Source of the DNA: Lepidostoma basale
Taxonomy: Eukaryota; Arthropoda; Insecta; Trichoptera; Lepidostomatidae
DNA: 64,000 nt
NCBI GenBank assembly: GCA_022606425.2
Contig: JAHDVF020001501.1
Location: forward strand, 124,001-188,000
Direction: 5' to 3'
Part shown: positions 51,455 to 61,443 of the stretch, piece after piece
Numbering within the stretch: position 1 is the first letter of the stretch
How the letters are laid out: each line of letters starts with the position of its first letter
The notes under the pieces: model-generated
Seen by the model: only the letters and a program-made list of their open reading frames with translations
What the model was told of the DNA's origin: nothing
The model's database searches: none
Made by a program: the position numbers and the translations under genes

Positions 51455-52010
51455 ATAATTTATATGCACTTAAAGATGTCATCGCAAATAAAAACCTATC
51501 CAAAAAAGCTAGAATCTTCTTCTACCGACCCTTATGTATGGAAGCGATGCATGGAACTGGCAAAAGAAGGATGAAAGTAGAATAAATGCAGTAGAAATGA
51601 GATCTCTTAGACGAATGTGTGGATACTCTGTGTACGATAGAGTGTCGAATGAAAATATAAGAAGTGAATGCGGTGCGAATGATGGTGTTATGAACAAAAT
51701 AATGAAAGGATCATCAAGATGGTTTGGACATATGGAAAGAATGAATGAAGAAAGAATGGTAAAAAAAATATATGTTAACGATGTAAATGGAACCAGAAAT
51801 ATAGGAAGACCGAGGAAAACGTGGCACGATCAAATAAATCAAATATTGAATGTCAGCCATGTGGGGAGTCACAGAAATCGATGCGCGTGCATGACACGAT
51901 GTAGGAATGTTGAGGAAACGAGAGAAATATGTGAGGAAAGAGAAGTGTGGCAGTCCATTATTTTTGCCTACCCCTTCGGGGAGACGGCGTGATGGTTAGT
52001 TAGTTAGTTA
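51455..52010 (+). pseudogene. TTAG-tailed LINE 3' fragment, long open frame
   Basis: The frame from 51534 reads [100 protein letters not shown] and SIIFAYPFGETA, then stop and TTAG repeats. 152 codons are open. Confidence 0.9.
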
Positions 52011-52012
52011 GT

Positions 52013-52165
52013 TTAAAGGTTGGTCATGTCAAAAGCCGGAAGAATCGACGTGCGTGTATGACTCGATGTATGAATATGGAGGAAGCTAGAGAGGTACGTC
52101 AGAATAGAATAGTGTGGCGGTTCATTCTCTCTGCGTATCCCTGCGGTGAAACGGCGTGATGGTTT
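52013..52165 (+). mobile_element. TTAG-LINE-like 3' fragment with TTG tail
   Basis: GGTTGGTCATGTCAAAAGCC to CGGTGAAACGGCGTGATGGT then TTGTTGTTGTTG. The same variant end (TTTGTTG instead of TTAG) occurs at 39540-39560, suggesting a subfamily with a different tail. Confidence 0.7.
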
Positions 52166-52199
52166 GTTGTTGTTGTACAATATTATTTTTAAATGATTA

Positions 52200-52495
52200 C
52201 TTAATGCACTGAATATGTAAATCTAATTTTGATACACAATAAAACTGTCAGTTTCACTTTATAAAAAGCGACGCTAGCGACCTCGCCTGGCAGCCAAGTA
52301 TAACACCGCGACGACGCGGTGGAGTCTGACGGCCGCCCATAGCCGTAGGCGGCTGCGAGCGGTATAACAAGTTGTGCGAGCCACGTAACATGAAGTGGGC
52401 GGTAGATATTATCCCGAGGGCAAACAGAAACTGTCACTTCCACCAGGAATTGGGACGCGAACGCTTGCTCACTCTGGTGTCCACGTGGAAAAAAA
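52200..52495. other. GC-rich unassigned segment
   Basis: GCGACGACGCGGTGGAGTCT and CATAGCCGTAGGCGGCTGCG. No copy elsewhere in the window and no convincing frame. Confidence 0.25.
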
Positions 52496-52650
52496 AAACT
52501 AAACAACCATGACGCCGATTCCCCGAAGCAAAAACAAACAACCTTCGTAGCAGAGTCGTAAGAGCTTTGACTGGCATACCGAAGGCCCAGGGTTCGATTC
52601 CCGGCGATGGCAGTGTGATTGTCACATTGTCTTTAGTCTGGTGTAGAATT

Positions 52651-53050
52651 CTTCTTCTTCTTTTTTGTTAGCCTTCTTCCCTCCACTGCTGGATGTAGGC
52701 CTCTTCTAATTTCTTCCACTCGCCTCTATCCTGCCCCCTTTGTGTCCAAGATTTTCCAACCCTTTTGACAATATCATCGGTCCATCTCATCGACACTTCG
52801 CCTATTTTCCCATGGTCTCCAACTGAGTATCCTGGGTGCCCATCTGTTTCCACCCTGTCTAGCCAAGTGTCCAGCCCATTGCCATTTAAATTTTGCCACT
52901 CGGTCCATGACGTCAGCAACCCTGGTGCAGCGTCTGATTTCTTCATCCCTTATGCGGTCACGCAAGCTCACACCAAGTATCTGTCTTTCCATGGACCTCT
53001 GTGTACACTTGAGCCTGTGGACAATTTTTGCTGTAAGAGTTGTCGTCTCT
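52651..53050 (-). mobile_element. RTE-like LINE 3' fragment inserted in S1
   Basis: Minus frames encode MERQILGVSLRDRIRDEEIR, RCTRVADVMDRVAKFKWQWA, GHLARQGGNRWAPRILSWRP and, after a shift, RWTDDIVKRVGKSWTQRGQD and RGEWKKLEEAYIQQWREEG, then stop and a GAAGAAGAA tail. S1 sequence TAGTCTGGTGTAGAATTC and TAGTCCGTGTAGAATTC flanks it on the two sides. Confidence 0.9.
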
Positions 53051-53080
53051 AGTCCGTGTAGAATTCACGTGACAATAAAA

Positions 53081-53404
53081 CGTTGGATACGTGGAACATA
53101 AATTAAATAGACAATATGTGTACCATCTAGAAAAACCCATTATGTGTTAAATTATTTTTATTTTATTTTATTTTATATCATCGTATTTTATATTATTTGT
53201 TTTAGATTTATTTTGTGGATGTTGTACGATCGAAGTGTGCGCGGGAGATGCCTATTGGTGACGATGAGGTTCGCTACCCATCACACCGCGTCTCCCGCGG
53301 GGTGAAAAGGGAAGGATAGAGTGCCGCATCGGTTGAAGTGTGATAGTCCATTCTTTCTTCCTACCCTTTCGGGGAGACGGCGTGATGGTTAGTTAGGTAG
53401 TTAT
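53081..53404 (+). mobile_element. S2 non-autonomous retroelement, long copy inserted in S1
   Basis: GTTGGATACGTGGAACATAA starts the 5' part shared with 20112-19985. Then TGTACGATCGAAGTGTGCGC, GATGAGGTTCGCTACCCATC and the TTAG-LINE end. ATAAAA flanks both sides (53075-53080 and 53403-53408). Confidence 0.8.
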
Positions 53405-53511
53405 AAAATGGCGATAGATTAGCTACCTATCACATGTCACGAGAATCAATATAATAGCTTATAACAAATTGTATTCGGAACATACATTCAAACGACCTGT
53501 TGTATACGAAA

Positions 53512-53850
53512 ATAAAACGAACCATCACGCCGTTTCTCCGAAGGGGTAGGCAGTGAGATCGGACCGCCACACTACTCGATCCGGACACACCTCTCTAGCT
53601 TCCTCCACATGCATACAGCGAAGCATATACGCACGTCAATTCTTCCGACTTTTAACAAGGCCGACTTTCAAAATTTAATTAATTTAGTCATGCAAAGTTT
53701 TTCTCGATATCCCATGACTCTGTACTCCATTCACACCGTTAACGTATACTTTCTTTACCATTCTTCATTGATCAATGCGTTCCATATGTTCAAATCAAAA
53801 CTGTGATTCTTCATAATTTTGTTCATAATATTATACTTTAATCTGTCCTA
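53512..53850 (-). mobile_element. TTAG-tailed LINE 3' fragment
   Basis: AAACGAACCATCACGCCGTT to GTTCATAATATTATAC. The complement gives ALIHGTNT-like HMERID, VNGVQSHGISRKTL and CMHVEEAREV with several frame breaks. Confidence 0.75.
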
Positions 53851-53853
53851 CTT

Positions 53854-54358
53854 GGGTGATTTTTTCAGAGGTTTGGTTTTTAAACTGACGACATCGTTTC
53901 TACAGACTGTCAATTTGACAGTTGACAGTTGATTTGTAGTCAGTACGTTTTGCCATTTTACCATGAGTAGACTGACGTCAGAACAGCGCCTGCAAATTGT
54001 GCAAATTTATTTTGAAAATCATGGTTCGGTTCGCCAAACTTATCGTGCACTACGTCCATTTTACGGTCGACATAATCGTCTATCCGAGCAAGTTATTCGG
54101 AAGACCATGAATCGTTTACATACCACGTACATTCTAGTGGATAATACGCATCCACAGAGACGACAATTGTCGAAAATTGGACTTCAAAATTACGCTTCAT
54201 TCTAGCTAGCCGTGGCGCTCATATGCCCGAAATCATTTTTTAACAATAATGGCATAAAATTATCTTTTAAATAAAGCCAATATCATAGACGTTAACATTA
54301 TTTTAAGTGTTTTTTTTTTTTTTTTTAAATATGTATTTTATACCTCTAAAAAAAAACA
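53854..54358 (+). mobile_element. Mariner-derived non-autonomous element M3
   Basis: GGGTGATTTTTTCAGAGGTT at the left and TACCTCTAAAAAAAAACA at the right. The 80-codon ORF at 53963-54205 begins MSRLTSEQRLQIVQIYFENH, continues VRQTYRALRPFYGRHNRLSE and QVIRKTMNRLHTTYILVDNT, and ends HPQRRQLSKIGLQNYASF. The internal junction is identical to M1 and M2. Confidence 0.88.
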
Positions 54359-54526
54359 GTCATAAGCATTTTAAATTCTGTCGTACATTACGTTACATAC
54401 ATCTTAGGTAACTCATCTCTCTTGTTCTGATCTCATTAAAAATATTTTTTTGTTTTTACCAGTTATATTTCTGTACGATGCTTTAATTAATTAAAACGTC
54501 TGTTTTCTAAAACAAGAACACATTTT

Positions 54527-54680
54527 ATAATCTGCTGAACGCTGTCACCTCGGAGATCGTGGTCTTTCATATTAGTGAAGGTACGTTCAAAACGCAAATA
54601 CTCTTGATTTTGGAAAGTATCTTGTCTTCCTAATGTCGAACCATCTCTCATGCGTTTCTGGTAGCATACTATTTATATAA
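54527..54680 (+). mobile_element. CR1/Jockey-like LINE 3' UTR fragment
   Basis: CTGCTGAACGCTGTCACCTC, TTTCATATTAGTGAAGGTAC, TCTTGATTTTGGAAAGTATC. Truncated before the GATTT tail. Confidence 0.75.
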
Positions 54681-54683
54681 AAC

Positions 54684-57078
54684 TCACTAATTAACTAACC
54701 ATCACGCCGCCTCCCGGAGGGGTAGGCAGAAATAATGAAACGCCACATTGTTTTGTCCTAACATACTTCTCTCGATTCCTCTACATTCATACATCTTGTC
54801 ATGCACGCACGTCGATTTCTCCGACTCCTCACGTGACCGATATTACATATTTGATTGATTTGATCGTGCCACGTTTTCCTAGGTCTTCCTCTTTTTCTAG
54901 ATCAAATCAGATCAAATCAAATCAGTTTATTTTCTCAAAAGACATTACAAACATTTTTTTATAGTTTAAGGCATCTATTGAGAACAGGTAAAACATAAGG
55001 AATATATAATACCAGGAACGCATGAGAGATGGTTCGACATTAGGAATACAAAATACTCTCCAAAGTCAAGAGTATTTGTCTTCTGAATGTACTTTCACGA
55101 ATATGAAAGACATCGATCTCCGAAGCGATCATGTTCAGCAGTTTGATTGCTCTCCCCACCGGCATCACCAGAGGCAGGTTGGTTCTGCATGCTGGGAGAT
55201 AAAACAGTCTGTGCTGACGCTGTCGAAGATAGCCATCCGGAACATAAAGATGGATAGCCTCCAAGATGACGGAGTTCTCAAAGAATCCCCTGATAAGTCT
55301 GAAGAAATGGGTAAGTGTGCACCCATCCCTTCTTATCTGTAAACTATTGGTCCCCAGCATGCCCAAGAGGAATGCAGTGGGATAAAGCCACGGATAGCTA
55401 CCAAACTCCCTCATGTAGAGATATCTCAGAAATCTTTTCTGAACCCTCTCTAACATGAGCGAGTATCTCGCCTCGTGGGGACTCCATATCACCGAGCCAC
55501 ACTCGAGCCGGCTCCGGACCAATGAGTTATACAAAATTCGCAAAACATAGGGATTCTTGAAAACTCTACCAGTTCGGAGAATAAATCCCAACATTTTCAG
55601 TGCAACTCCACATATTCTCTCGATGTGAGCATGGAAAGTCAGCCTACTTTCATAAACGATACCAAGATCCTTTATCGTTGAAACACGCTTAAGTTGCTGG
55701 TTATCCATTGTGTATCTGTAATAAACAGTACGCAATGCTCTCGTAAAAGATAAAATTACGCATTTTGAGATATTGAAATAAATTTGATTGGTTTTACTCC
55801 AGCGGACGATATTATTTATATCTGACTGGAGATGGAGGCAATCTTCGGGGCTTTTTATCTCAAGGAATAATTTAAGATCATCTGCAAATAAAAGAAATCG
55901 CGAAAATTGTATAACCCTCGCGACATCATTAATGAAGATGGTGAAGAGGAGTGGACCAAGGTTTGAGCCCTGTGGTACTCCGGAATATACGGGAAAAAGT
56001 GCAGATTGAAATATACCATATGAGGCAAACTGTTTCCTTTCCCTCAGGTAGCTAATAAAAAATAAAACCAACTTAGAAGAGAAACCAATTTCCGACAGCT
56101 TTCGCAGAAGTACATCATGGTTGACGGTATCAAAGGCTTTAGAAAAGTCATTATAAGAGCAGTCAACCTGGTGACCATTGTCCAAAGCCCTTGTCACATA
56201 TTCTGTGAAAATCATAAGATTAGTTTCAGTAGAGCGCCCCTTCCTGAATCCGTGTTGTTCTGGAATTATGAAGGGTTCAACTCTAGGGAGAATCATTTTA
56301 TAAATAATAGATTCGAAGAGTTTGGCCGGAGCAGACAGTATTGCTACAGGTCTGTAGTTTTCAACTGATTCTCTCGGGCCGCTCTTGAAGATGGGACTGA
56401 TCTTGGAGATTTTCCACAAATCGGGAAAGGTATCAGTATTTACTGAGAGGTTGAAAATGAAGTGGAGAGGAGGTACCAAAAATTCAGAGCATCCTTTTAA
56501 AAAGAAGATAGGAAGAAAATCAGGGCCAATTGAATGCGAATTTTTCATGGCTTGAATTGAAATTTTTATGTCTGAGATGTCAATTTGACTGACACCATTG
56601 AAGCTATGAGTAGTATCGGCACTCGAATTGGTCACATCGTTATGATTTAGCCGTTCGTGTCGTGTCCTAGCTCCGTTCGTGTCGTTTACATATATATTTT
56701 TTACTATTCATTCTTTCCATGTGTCCAAACCATCTTAACGATCCTTTCATTATTTTGTTCATTACACTTTTATACGCACCGCATTCACTTCTAATTCTTG
56801 CATTTGACACTCTATCATATACAGATTTACCACTCATTTGTCTTAGAGATCTCATTTCTACTGCATTTATTCTACTTTCATCCTTCTTTTGCCAGTTCCA
56901 TGCTTCACTTCCATATATAACACCATTATGTACTGCCATCTTAGCTTTTTTGGGTAATCTTTTGTTTGCGATGACAACTTTAAGTGCACCATTTACTCTG
57001 TTGCCTGCCCCAACCCTTCTTTTAATATCCTTCTCCACTCTCCCTTCCTTTGTAAACATACTTCCTAAGCATACTATA
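54684..57078 (-). mobile_element. TTAG-tailed LINE split by the long CR1-like copy
   Basis: The 3' part at 54684-54899 (CTAATTAACTAACCATCACG to CCTCTTTTTCTAG) stops in the NGARNRG codons. The 5' part resumes at about 56668, where the minus frame 57083-56667 reads VCLGSMFTKEGRVEKDIKRR, VGAGNRVNGALKVVIANKRL, KMAVHNGVIYGSEAWNWQKK and RSLRQMSGKSVYDRVSNARI. Confidence 0.85.
54900..56640 (-). CDS. CR1/Jockey-like LINE ORF2 remnant: reverse transcriptase, 531 codons open
   Basis: The minus frame 56635-55040 is uninterrupted. By residue: SVENYRPVAILSAPAKLFES at about 90-109, EQHGFRKGRSTETN at 126-139, FSKAFDTVNHD at 164-174 with the first catalytic Asp, SGVPQGSNLGPLLF at 218-231, FADD at 250-253 (catalytic pair), then a thumb region with ESRLTFHAHIERI and a C-terminal GSYPWLYPTAFLLGMLGTNS block. 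The stop is followed by a 3' UTR ending in GATTTGATTTGATCT (54900-54915). The element lacks the endonuclease and upstream regions (5' truncation at about 56640). It has no stop or frameshift, so it is the youngest-looking retroelement here. It lies inside an older TTAG-tailed LINE. Any activity would need the missing parts. Confidence 0.9.
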
Positions 57079-57079
57079 T

Positions 57080-57165
57080 ACAATATTTTATTTTACCTGT
57101 TCTCAATAGATGCCTTAAGCCTTAATTTTGTAATGTCTATTGATGACATAAACTAATTTGATAAT
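57080..57165 (+). mobile_element. CR1/Jockey-like LINE 3' tip
   Basis: TATTTTATTTTACCTGTTCT, CAATAGATGCCTTAAGCC and AACTAATTTGATAATTATAA. Confidence 0.65.
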
Positions 57166-57189
57166 TATAATGCCTTAGCAAGGTGAAAC

Positions 57190-57285
57190 ATGAAGGAAAT
57201 TTCATTATTTTGTTTATAACACTTCATTCGCGTTGCATTCAATTTATATATTTGCATTTGACACTATCACATACATATTTATACA
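57190..57285 (-). mobile_element. TTAG-tailed LINE internal fragment
   Basis: AATTTCATTATTTTGTTTAT, CATTCGCGTTGCATTC and GCATTTGACACTATCACATA are the complement of the YDRVSNA ... NEVxNKI codons. Confidence 0.6.
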
Positions 57286-57525
57286 CAAGGTCACATAGCC
57301 AGAAGCTCAGATGAAAAATGGACAAGAAGACTGCGGACTTGGAAACCGTGGACGGTAAAGAGAAGTGCAGGGCGACCGCAACTACGGTGGAAGGATGATC
57401 TGAACAGACACGTCGGAATAACCTGGATGCAGTCTACACAAGACATAAGAATGACATGGAAACGAATGGAGGAGACTTTTGACCAGGAGTGGACGGGAAT
57501 AGGCTGAAAAGAAGAAGAAGAAGTA
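57286..57525 (+). mobile_element. RTE-like LINE 3' fragment (ARSSEEKW family)
   Basis: GTCACATAGCCAGAAGCTCA, TTGGAAACCGTGGACGGTAA and GGACGGGAATAGGCTGAAAA, then GAAGAAGAAGAAG. Nearly identical to 50007-50240. Confidence 0.88.
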
Positions 57526-57900
57526 TTGATCCCAAGATATAGAGATCGAAGATTATATTTTATTATAAATATATATATTAAATTAGAATGTATGTCACGG
57601 GTGTTTGGGTATTTAATATGAGGAAAGCGAAAGAAACCGGGCATTATGCCAGCTAGCTGGATTAAAACAATGGCGGGAATTAATAAAAAAAATGTTTAGA
57701 CAACGTGAATTTAATTATTATGTTATTCTTATGAGAATACAGAAAGTTTATCTTAATATAATACTTCTTTATTCATAAAAGCTCAGAGAATTAAATTAAT
57801 GTGAATAAACATAAAAAAAAATTTACTTCCAAAGCTTTAATGCCATTTTATCATTAGTATGTTGACGATAAATTTTCACGCTGTTTAATTCTGACATACT
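57526..57900. other. AT-rich unassigned sequence
   Basis: No feature was recognised. Confidence 0.25.
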
Positions 57901-57904
57901 TCTC

Positions 57905-58285
57905 TAGACTCCTCAATATTGATTATCATATGTATGCAGTCAGTTAAACAGAATAGAAATATATCCACTAAAGCAAATATGGCAGTACATAATGGAGTTC
58001 TAGTGCCAACCCTTATGTATGGCAGTGAAGATTGGAGTTGTCAAAGGAAGGATGAATGTAGGATAAACGCCGTTGAAATGAGATCACTGAAAATAATGTG
58101 CGGGAAAACGATACATGATAGAATACCGAACGACAAAATAAGGAAGAAAAGTAAGGCAGGTGATTGTATCATAAATAAAATTAGAAATCCTGAGATGGTT
58201 TGGACGTATGGAACGAATGAACGAAAGAAAAATGGTTAAAAAGTTTAACACAAGCAGCGTGAGTGGAAAATGAAGCCGAGGACGA
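57905..58285 (+). mobile_element. TTAG-tailed LINE internal fragment
   Basis: NRNISTKANMAVHNGVLVPT, LMYGSEDWSCQRKDECRINA, VEMRSLKIMCGKTIHDRIPN and DKIRKKSKAGDCIINKI, then a shift into the HMERM codons, ending at VSGK. Confidence 0.85.
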
Positions 58286-58351
58286 CCGATTATGCCTCTA
58301 TACAAGGGTAAGGGATCTCGTTTGGACCGCGGATATTACAGGGCTATCAGC
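58286..58351 (+). pseudogene. RTE-like RT finger fragment
   Basis: IMPLYKGKGSRLDRGYYRAI followed by SLP. Same motif as 13096-13215. It is joined to the LINE before it and followed by another LINE in opposite orientation. Confidence 0.6.
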
Positions 58352-58675
58352 CTACCCTTCCAGGGAGGGCATAGAAGATGGACCGCTATACCGTTCTGTT
58401 CTGACATACCTCTCTAGCTTGTTCCACATTTATACATCGTAACATACACGCACGTCGATTTTTTCGACTTCGAATGTGGCCGCCTTTCAGTATTTGATTA
58501 ATTTGGTCATGCCATGCTTTACTTACAAGACTCACGGTTTCTCTTTTCACTCACACTGCTTGTATACAACATTTCAACCATTCTTCTCTCGCCCATTCGT
58601 TCCATATGTCCACACTATCTCAGGATTTCTAATTTTATTTTTGATACAATCATCTGCCTTACATAATTAATACGA
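58352..58675 (-). mobile_element. TTAG-tailed LINE fragment (damaged 3' end)
   Basis: GGGCATAGAAGATGGACCGC to CTGCCTTACATAATTAATAC. The complement gives CKADDCIKNKI, WTYGTNGREK and VSEKRNRESCK with breaks. Confidence 0.65.
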
Positions 58676-58680
58676 AAAAT

Positions 58681-59102
58681 ATTCTAGAAGTTTTATTACA
58701 TTTTATGGGAATGACATGTTTCGCCCTTCTAAGGCATTTTCAAATGTGACGAAACTTCAACTCGTTGGAGTTTATATACATTAGTAGATGGAGCAGAATA
58801 TGGTAATTAACGAAAATTGATGTGACTTTATACATTTTTAACAAAGAATTATTTGGGTAGGTCCAGAAATATAGGAAAGTGTTTCTTGGAACTCGTTAAG
58901 AAATTTTATGACAATGGTTACATAGTTAGGGGATACTAACAGTTTATTAACGTTAATTACCGTTTAAGTAAACGTTAATTACCATATTCTGCTTCATTTA
59001 CTAGTGTATATAAACTGCAACGAGTTGAAGTTTCGTCACATTTGATAATGCATTAGAAGGGCGAAACATGTCATTCCCATAAAATGTAATAAAACTTCTA
59101 GA
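58681..59102. repeat. F1 palindrome (longest copy)
   Basis: Arms of roughly 100-135 bp: TTCTAGAAGTTTTATTACAT, CATGTTTCGCCCTTCTAAGG, ACGAAACTTCAACTCGTTGG pair with CAACGAGTTGAAGTTTCGTC, TTGATAATGCATTAGAAGGG, CGAAACATGTCATTCCCATA. The middle (58820-58970) matches 890-1060 in the opposite orientation. Confidence 0.9.
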
Positions 59103-59170
59103 CAAATATTTTGTGAATGTATACTTATACGAAATCCTGGATTTTCACCAAAGGGTGGTTAATTCAAATT

Positions 59171-59371
59171 TAGTTGTATCTCAATAGAGATGAAGACGCA
59201 AACTGGAAACTGAATATGGATGATCAAGGTGTTTACAGGACTTATGATTGTTGTAATTACATAAAGCGTGCGCTTAACCCAACCAATGACAGGTCATAAG
59301 TCCTGTAAACACCTTGATCATCCATATTCAGTTTCCAGTTTGCGTCTTCGTCTCTATTGAGATACAATTAA
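59171..59371. repeat. F7 foldback palindrome
   Basis: Arms of 74-75 bp (59174-59247 and 59294-59368) are almost perfect inverted repeats: TTGTATCTCAATAGAGATGA to TTACAGGACTTATGA. The 46-bp spacer is the next part of F7 in one orientation (GCGTGCGCTTAACCCAACCA). It looks like two F7 copies joined head to head. Confidence 0.9.
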
Positions 59372-59397
59372 AAAAAAAAAAAAACTTCTAGACAATT

Positions 59398-59490
59398 TCG
59401 TTTTCCCGCATATTAAGTTATCTCATACCAACGGTGTTTATCCTACTTTCATCCTTCTTTTGCGTGATGGTTAGTTAGTTAGTTAGTTAA
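59398..59490. mobile_element. TTAG-tailed LINE composite: internal piece joined to an inverted tail
   Basis: TTTTCCCGCATATTAAGTTA to CATCCTTCTTTTG is minus-strand internal sequence. It is followed at once by CGTGATGGTTAGTTAGTTAG, which is plus-strand 3' end. Confidence 0.6.
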
Positions 59491-59507
59491 ATAACTAGTT
59501 GATTACT

Positions 59508-59640
59508 CAATATTCATACATCGTATCATGCACGCTCGTAGATTTCTCCATCTAGTCACATCACAAATTTTCTCCACATTTGTCTAAGCGATCTCGTTTC
59601 TACGGAATTCATTCTGTAATTTTTATACTTCATTCGCATA
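59508..59640 (-). mobile_element. TTAG-tailed LINE fragment with internal deletion
   Basis: CAATATTCATACATCGTATC, CACGCTCGTAGATTTCTCCA, then a jump to TCTAAGCGATCTCGTTTCTA. Confidence 0.6.
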
Positions 59641-59890
59641 AACTAGGTATAGGGTAGTGCACGCGTGACAGTGGATAGTAACTACCATTTGTGCTGGTAT
59701 TGATCAGAATGGACACTCCCTAGAAGTGTGACCCAGCCCTTGTGACGGATATAACTCGTGGGAAGAAGGTCACTTGTGGAGAAGTTACTTTGTAATATAA
59801 AACATTAAGTTATAAAATGTGGATGAATTTGTATTTGTAGGAAGAAGGTTTGTTGAATTTGTATATGTAGGAAGTAAGGAATAATCGCAG
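59641..59890. other. Unassigned sequence
   Basis: A short tandem GTAGGAAG(A/T)AGG near 59836-59880. Nothing else was seen. Confidence 0.25.
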
Positions 59891-59892
59891 AA

Positions 59893-60302
59893 GAAATGAG
59901 ATCTCTTAGAAGAATGTATGGATACTCTGTGTATGATAGAGTGTCGAAAGAAAATATAAGAAGTGAATGCGGTGCGAATGATGGTGTCATGAACAAAATA
60001 ATAAAAGGATCATTAAGATGGTTTGGACATATGGAAAGAATGAATGAAGAAAGAATGGTAAAAAAATTATATGTTAATGGAGCCAGAAATAGAGGAAGAC
60101 CGAGGAAAACGTGTCACGATCAAATAAATCAAATATTGAATGTCGGCCATGTGAGGAGTCAAAGAAATCGACGCGCTTGCATGACACGATGTATGAATGT
60201 TGAGGAAGCGAGAGAAATATGTCAGGAAAGAAAAGTGGGGCAGTCCATTCTTTCTGCCTACCCCTTCGGGGAGACGGCGTGATGGTTAGTTAGTTAGTTA
60301 GG
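59893..60302 (+). pseudogene. TTAG-tailed LINE 3' fragment, open C-terminus
   Basis: The 128-codon frame reads [60 protein letters not shown] and GQSILSAYPFGETA, then stop and TTAG repeats. Confidence 0.9.
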
Positions 60303-60324
60303 AAGTAAGGAAGTAGGAAGGATG

Positions 60325-60880
60325 TATGTAGGAAATGGTGCACTCAAAGTCATTACCGCAAATAGAAATATATCGACTGAACCAAAGATGGCAGTTCACA
60401 ATGGAGTTCTAGTGCCGACCCTTATGTATAGAAGTGAAACATGAAGTTGGTAGAAGAAGGATGAAAGTATGAAAAATGCCGTAGAAATGAGGTCACTAAG
60501 AAGGATGTGCTGAAAAACAATGTATGATAGAATATCTAATGATGAAGTAAGAAAGGAATGTAAGGCGGATGAATGCGTGATAATAAAAATCAAGAAAGGG
60601 TTACTAAGATGGTTTGGACATATGGAACGAATTAATGATGGAAGAATAGTTTAAAATATATATTATACAAGTAGTGTGAATGGAAAAAGAAGTCGAGGAC
60701 GGCCAAGGAAGACATGGCATGACCAAATTAATCAATTACTGAAAGGCGGCCATGTTCAAAGCAGGAACAATCGACGAGCGTGCATGTCACGATGTGTGAC
60801 TGTAGAAGTGGGGCGAGAGTTATGTCAGGATAGAACAATATGGGGATCTATCCTCTCTGCCTACCCCTCTTGAAAAGACT
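60325..60880 (+). mobile_element. TTAG-tailed LINE fragment (NGKRSRGRPRKTW subfamily)
   Basis: GCACTCAAAGTCATTACCGC (ALKVITA), MAVHNGVLVPTLM, then shifts, then NGKRSRGRPRKTWHDQINQL, LKGGHVQSRNNRRACMSRCV and LCQDRTIWGSILSAYPS. The 3' end is lost. Confidence 0.85.
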
Positions 60881-61305
60881 GGGGACTTTTGAAAATACTA
60901 TGAGGTGGGGCATGGCATAAAGAAGGCTGGAAATCACTGCCCTAATGGCGTGATAGTCAAAAAACTAAAGTTTTCATCTACGAGTATATCAGATGTTTAA
61001 TAGCTATTTGGGATACAGTTTGGTAAATAGAATTGAAGAGGCTTCACATTTTTTGTGAAAGGTTCACTCGTATTTGCGAATATCACATCAACGCAGCGTG
61101 GCCCCGTGACCGATTCCGGGTTGCTACCCGCGTGCAAGAAGATACCTTAATTCCATAGAAAAAGCTCTTTCCAATTACGATAATAGACCATTCTAGATAA
61201 GGTACGCCATGCATACTGACACGCCATACATCCGTTTCTCTGCCAGCCATAGATAAGGACTAATAAACTATACAGATATAGTTAATGGTCATTATATGCA
61301 TAATC
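60881..61305. other. Unassigned sequence
   Basis: No feature was recognised. Confidence 0.25.
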
Positions 61306-61306
61306 G

Positions 61307-61441
61307 ACAACCTTCGTAGCAGACTAAGCTATGACTGCCACACCGAAGATACGATGGCAGTGTGATTGTCACACTGTCTTAGGTCTGGTGTAGTATTCAC
61401 GTGGCAATAAAATGGCCATATATTAGCTACTTATCACATAT
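61307..61441 (+). mobile_element. S1 SINE with damaged tRNA-like head
   Basis: CAACCTTCGTAGCAGACTAA, GGCAGTGTGATTGTCACACT, GGTCTGGTGTAGTATTCACG and TTAGCTACTTATCACATATC. The B box is deleted (CACACCGAAGATACGATGGC). Confidence 0.75.
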
Positions 61442-61443
61442 CA

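Larger units (their letters stand above)
52539..53447 (+). mobile_element. S1 SINE split twice by later insertions
   Basis: The head at 52541-52650 has the B box GGTTCGATTCC at 52591-52601. The middle continues at 53051-53080 (GTGTAGAATTCACGTGACAA) and the tail at 53405-53447 (ATAAAATGGCGATAGATTAG, CTACCTATCACATGTCACGA). The gaps hold an RTE-like fragment and an S2 copy. Confidence 0.8.
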
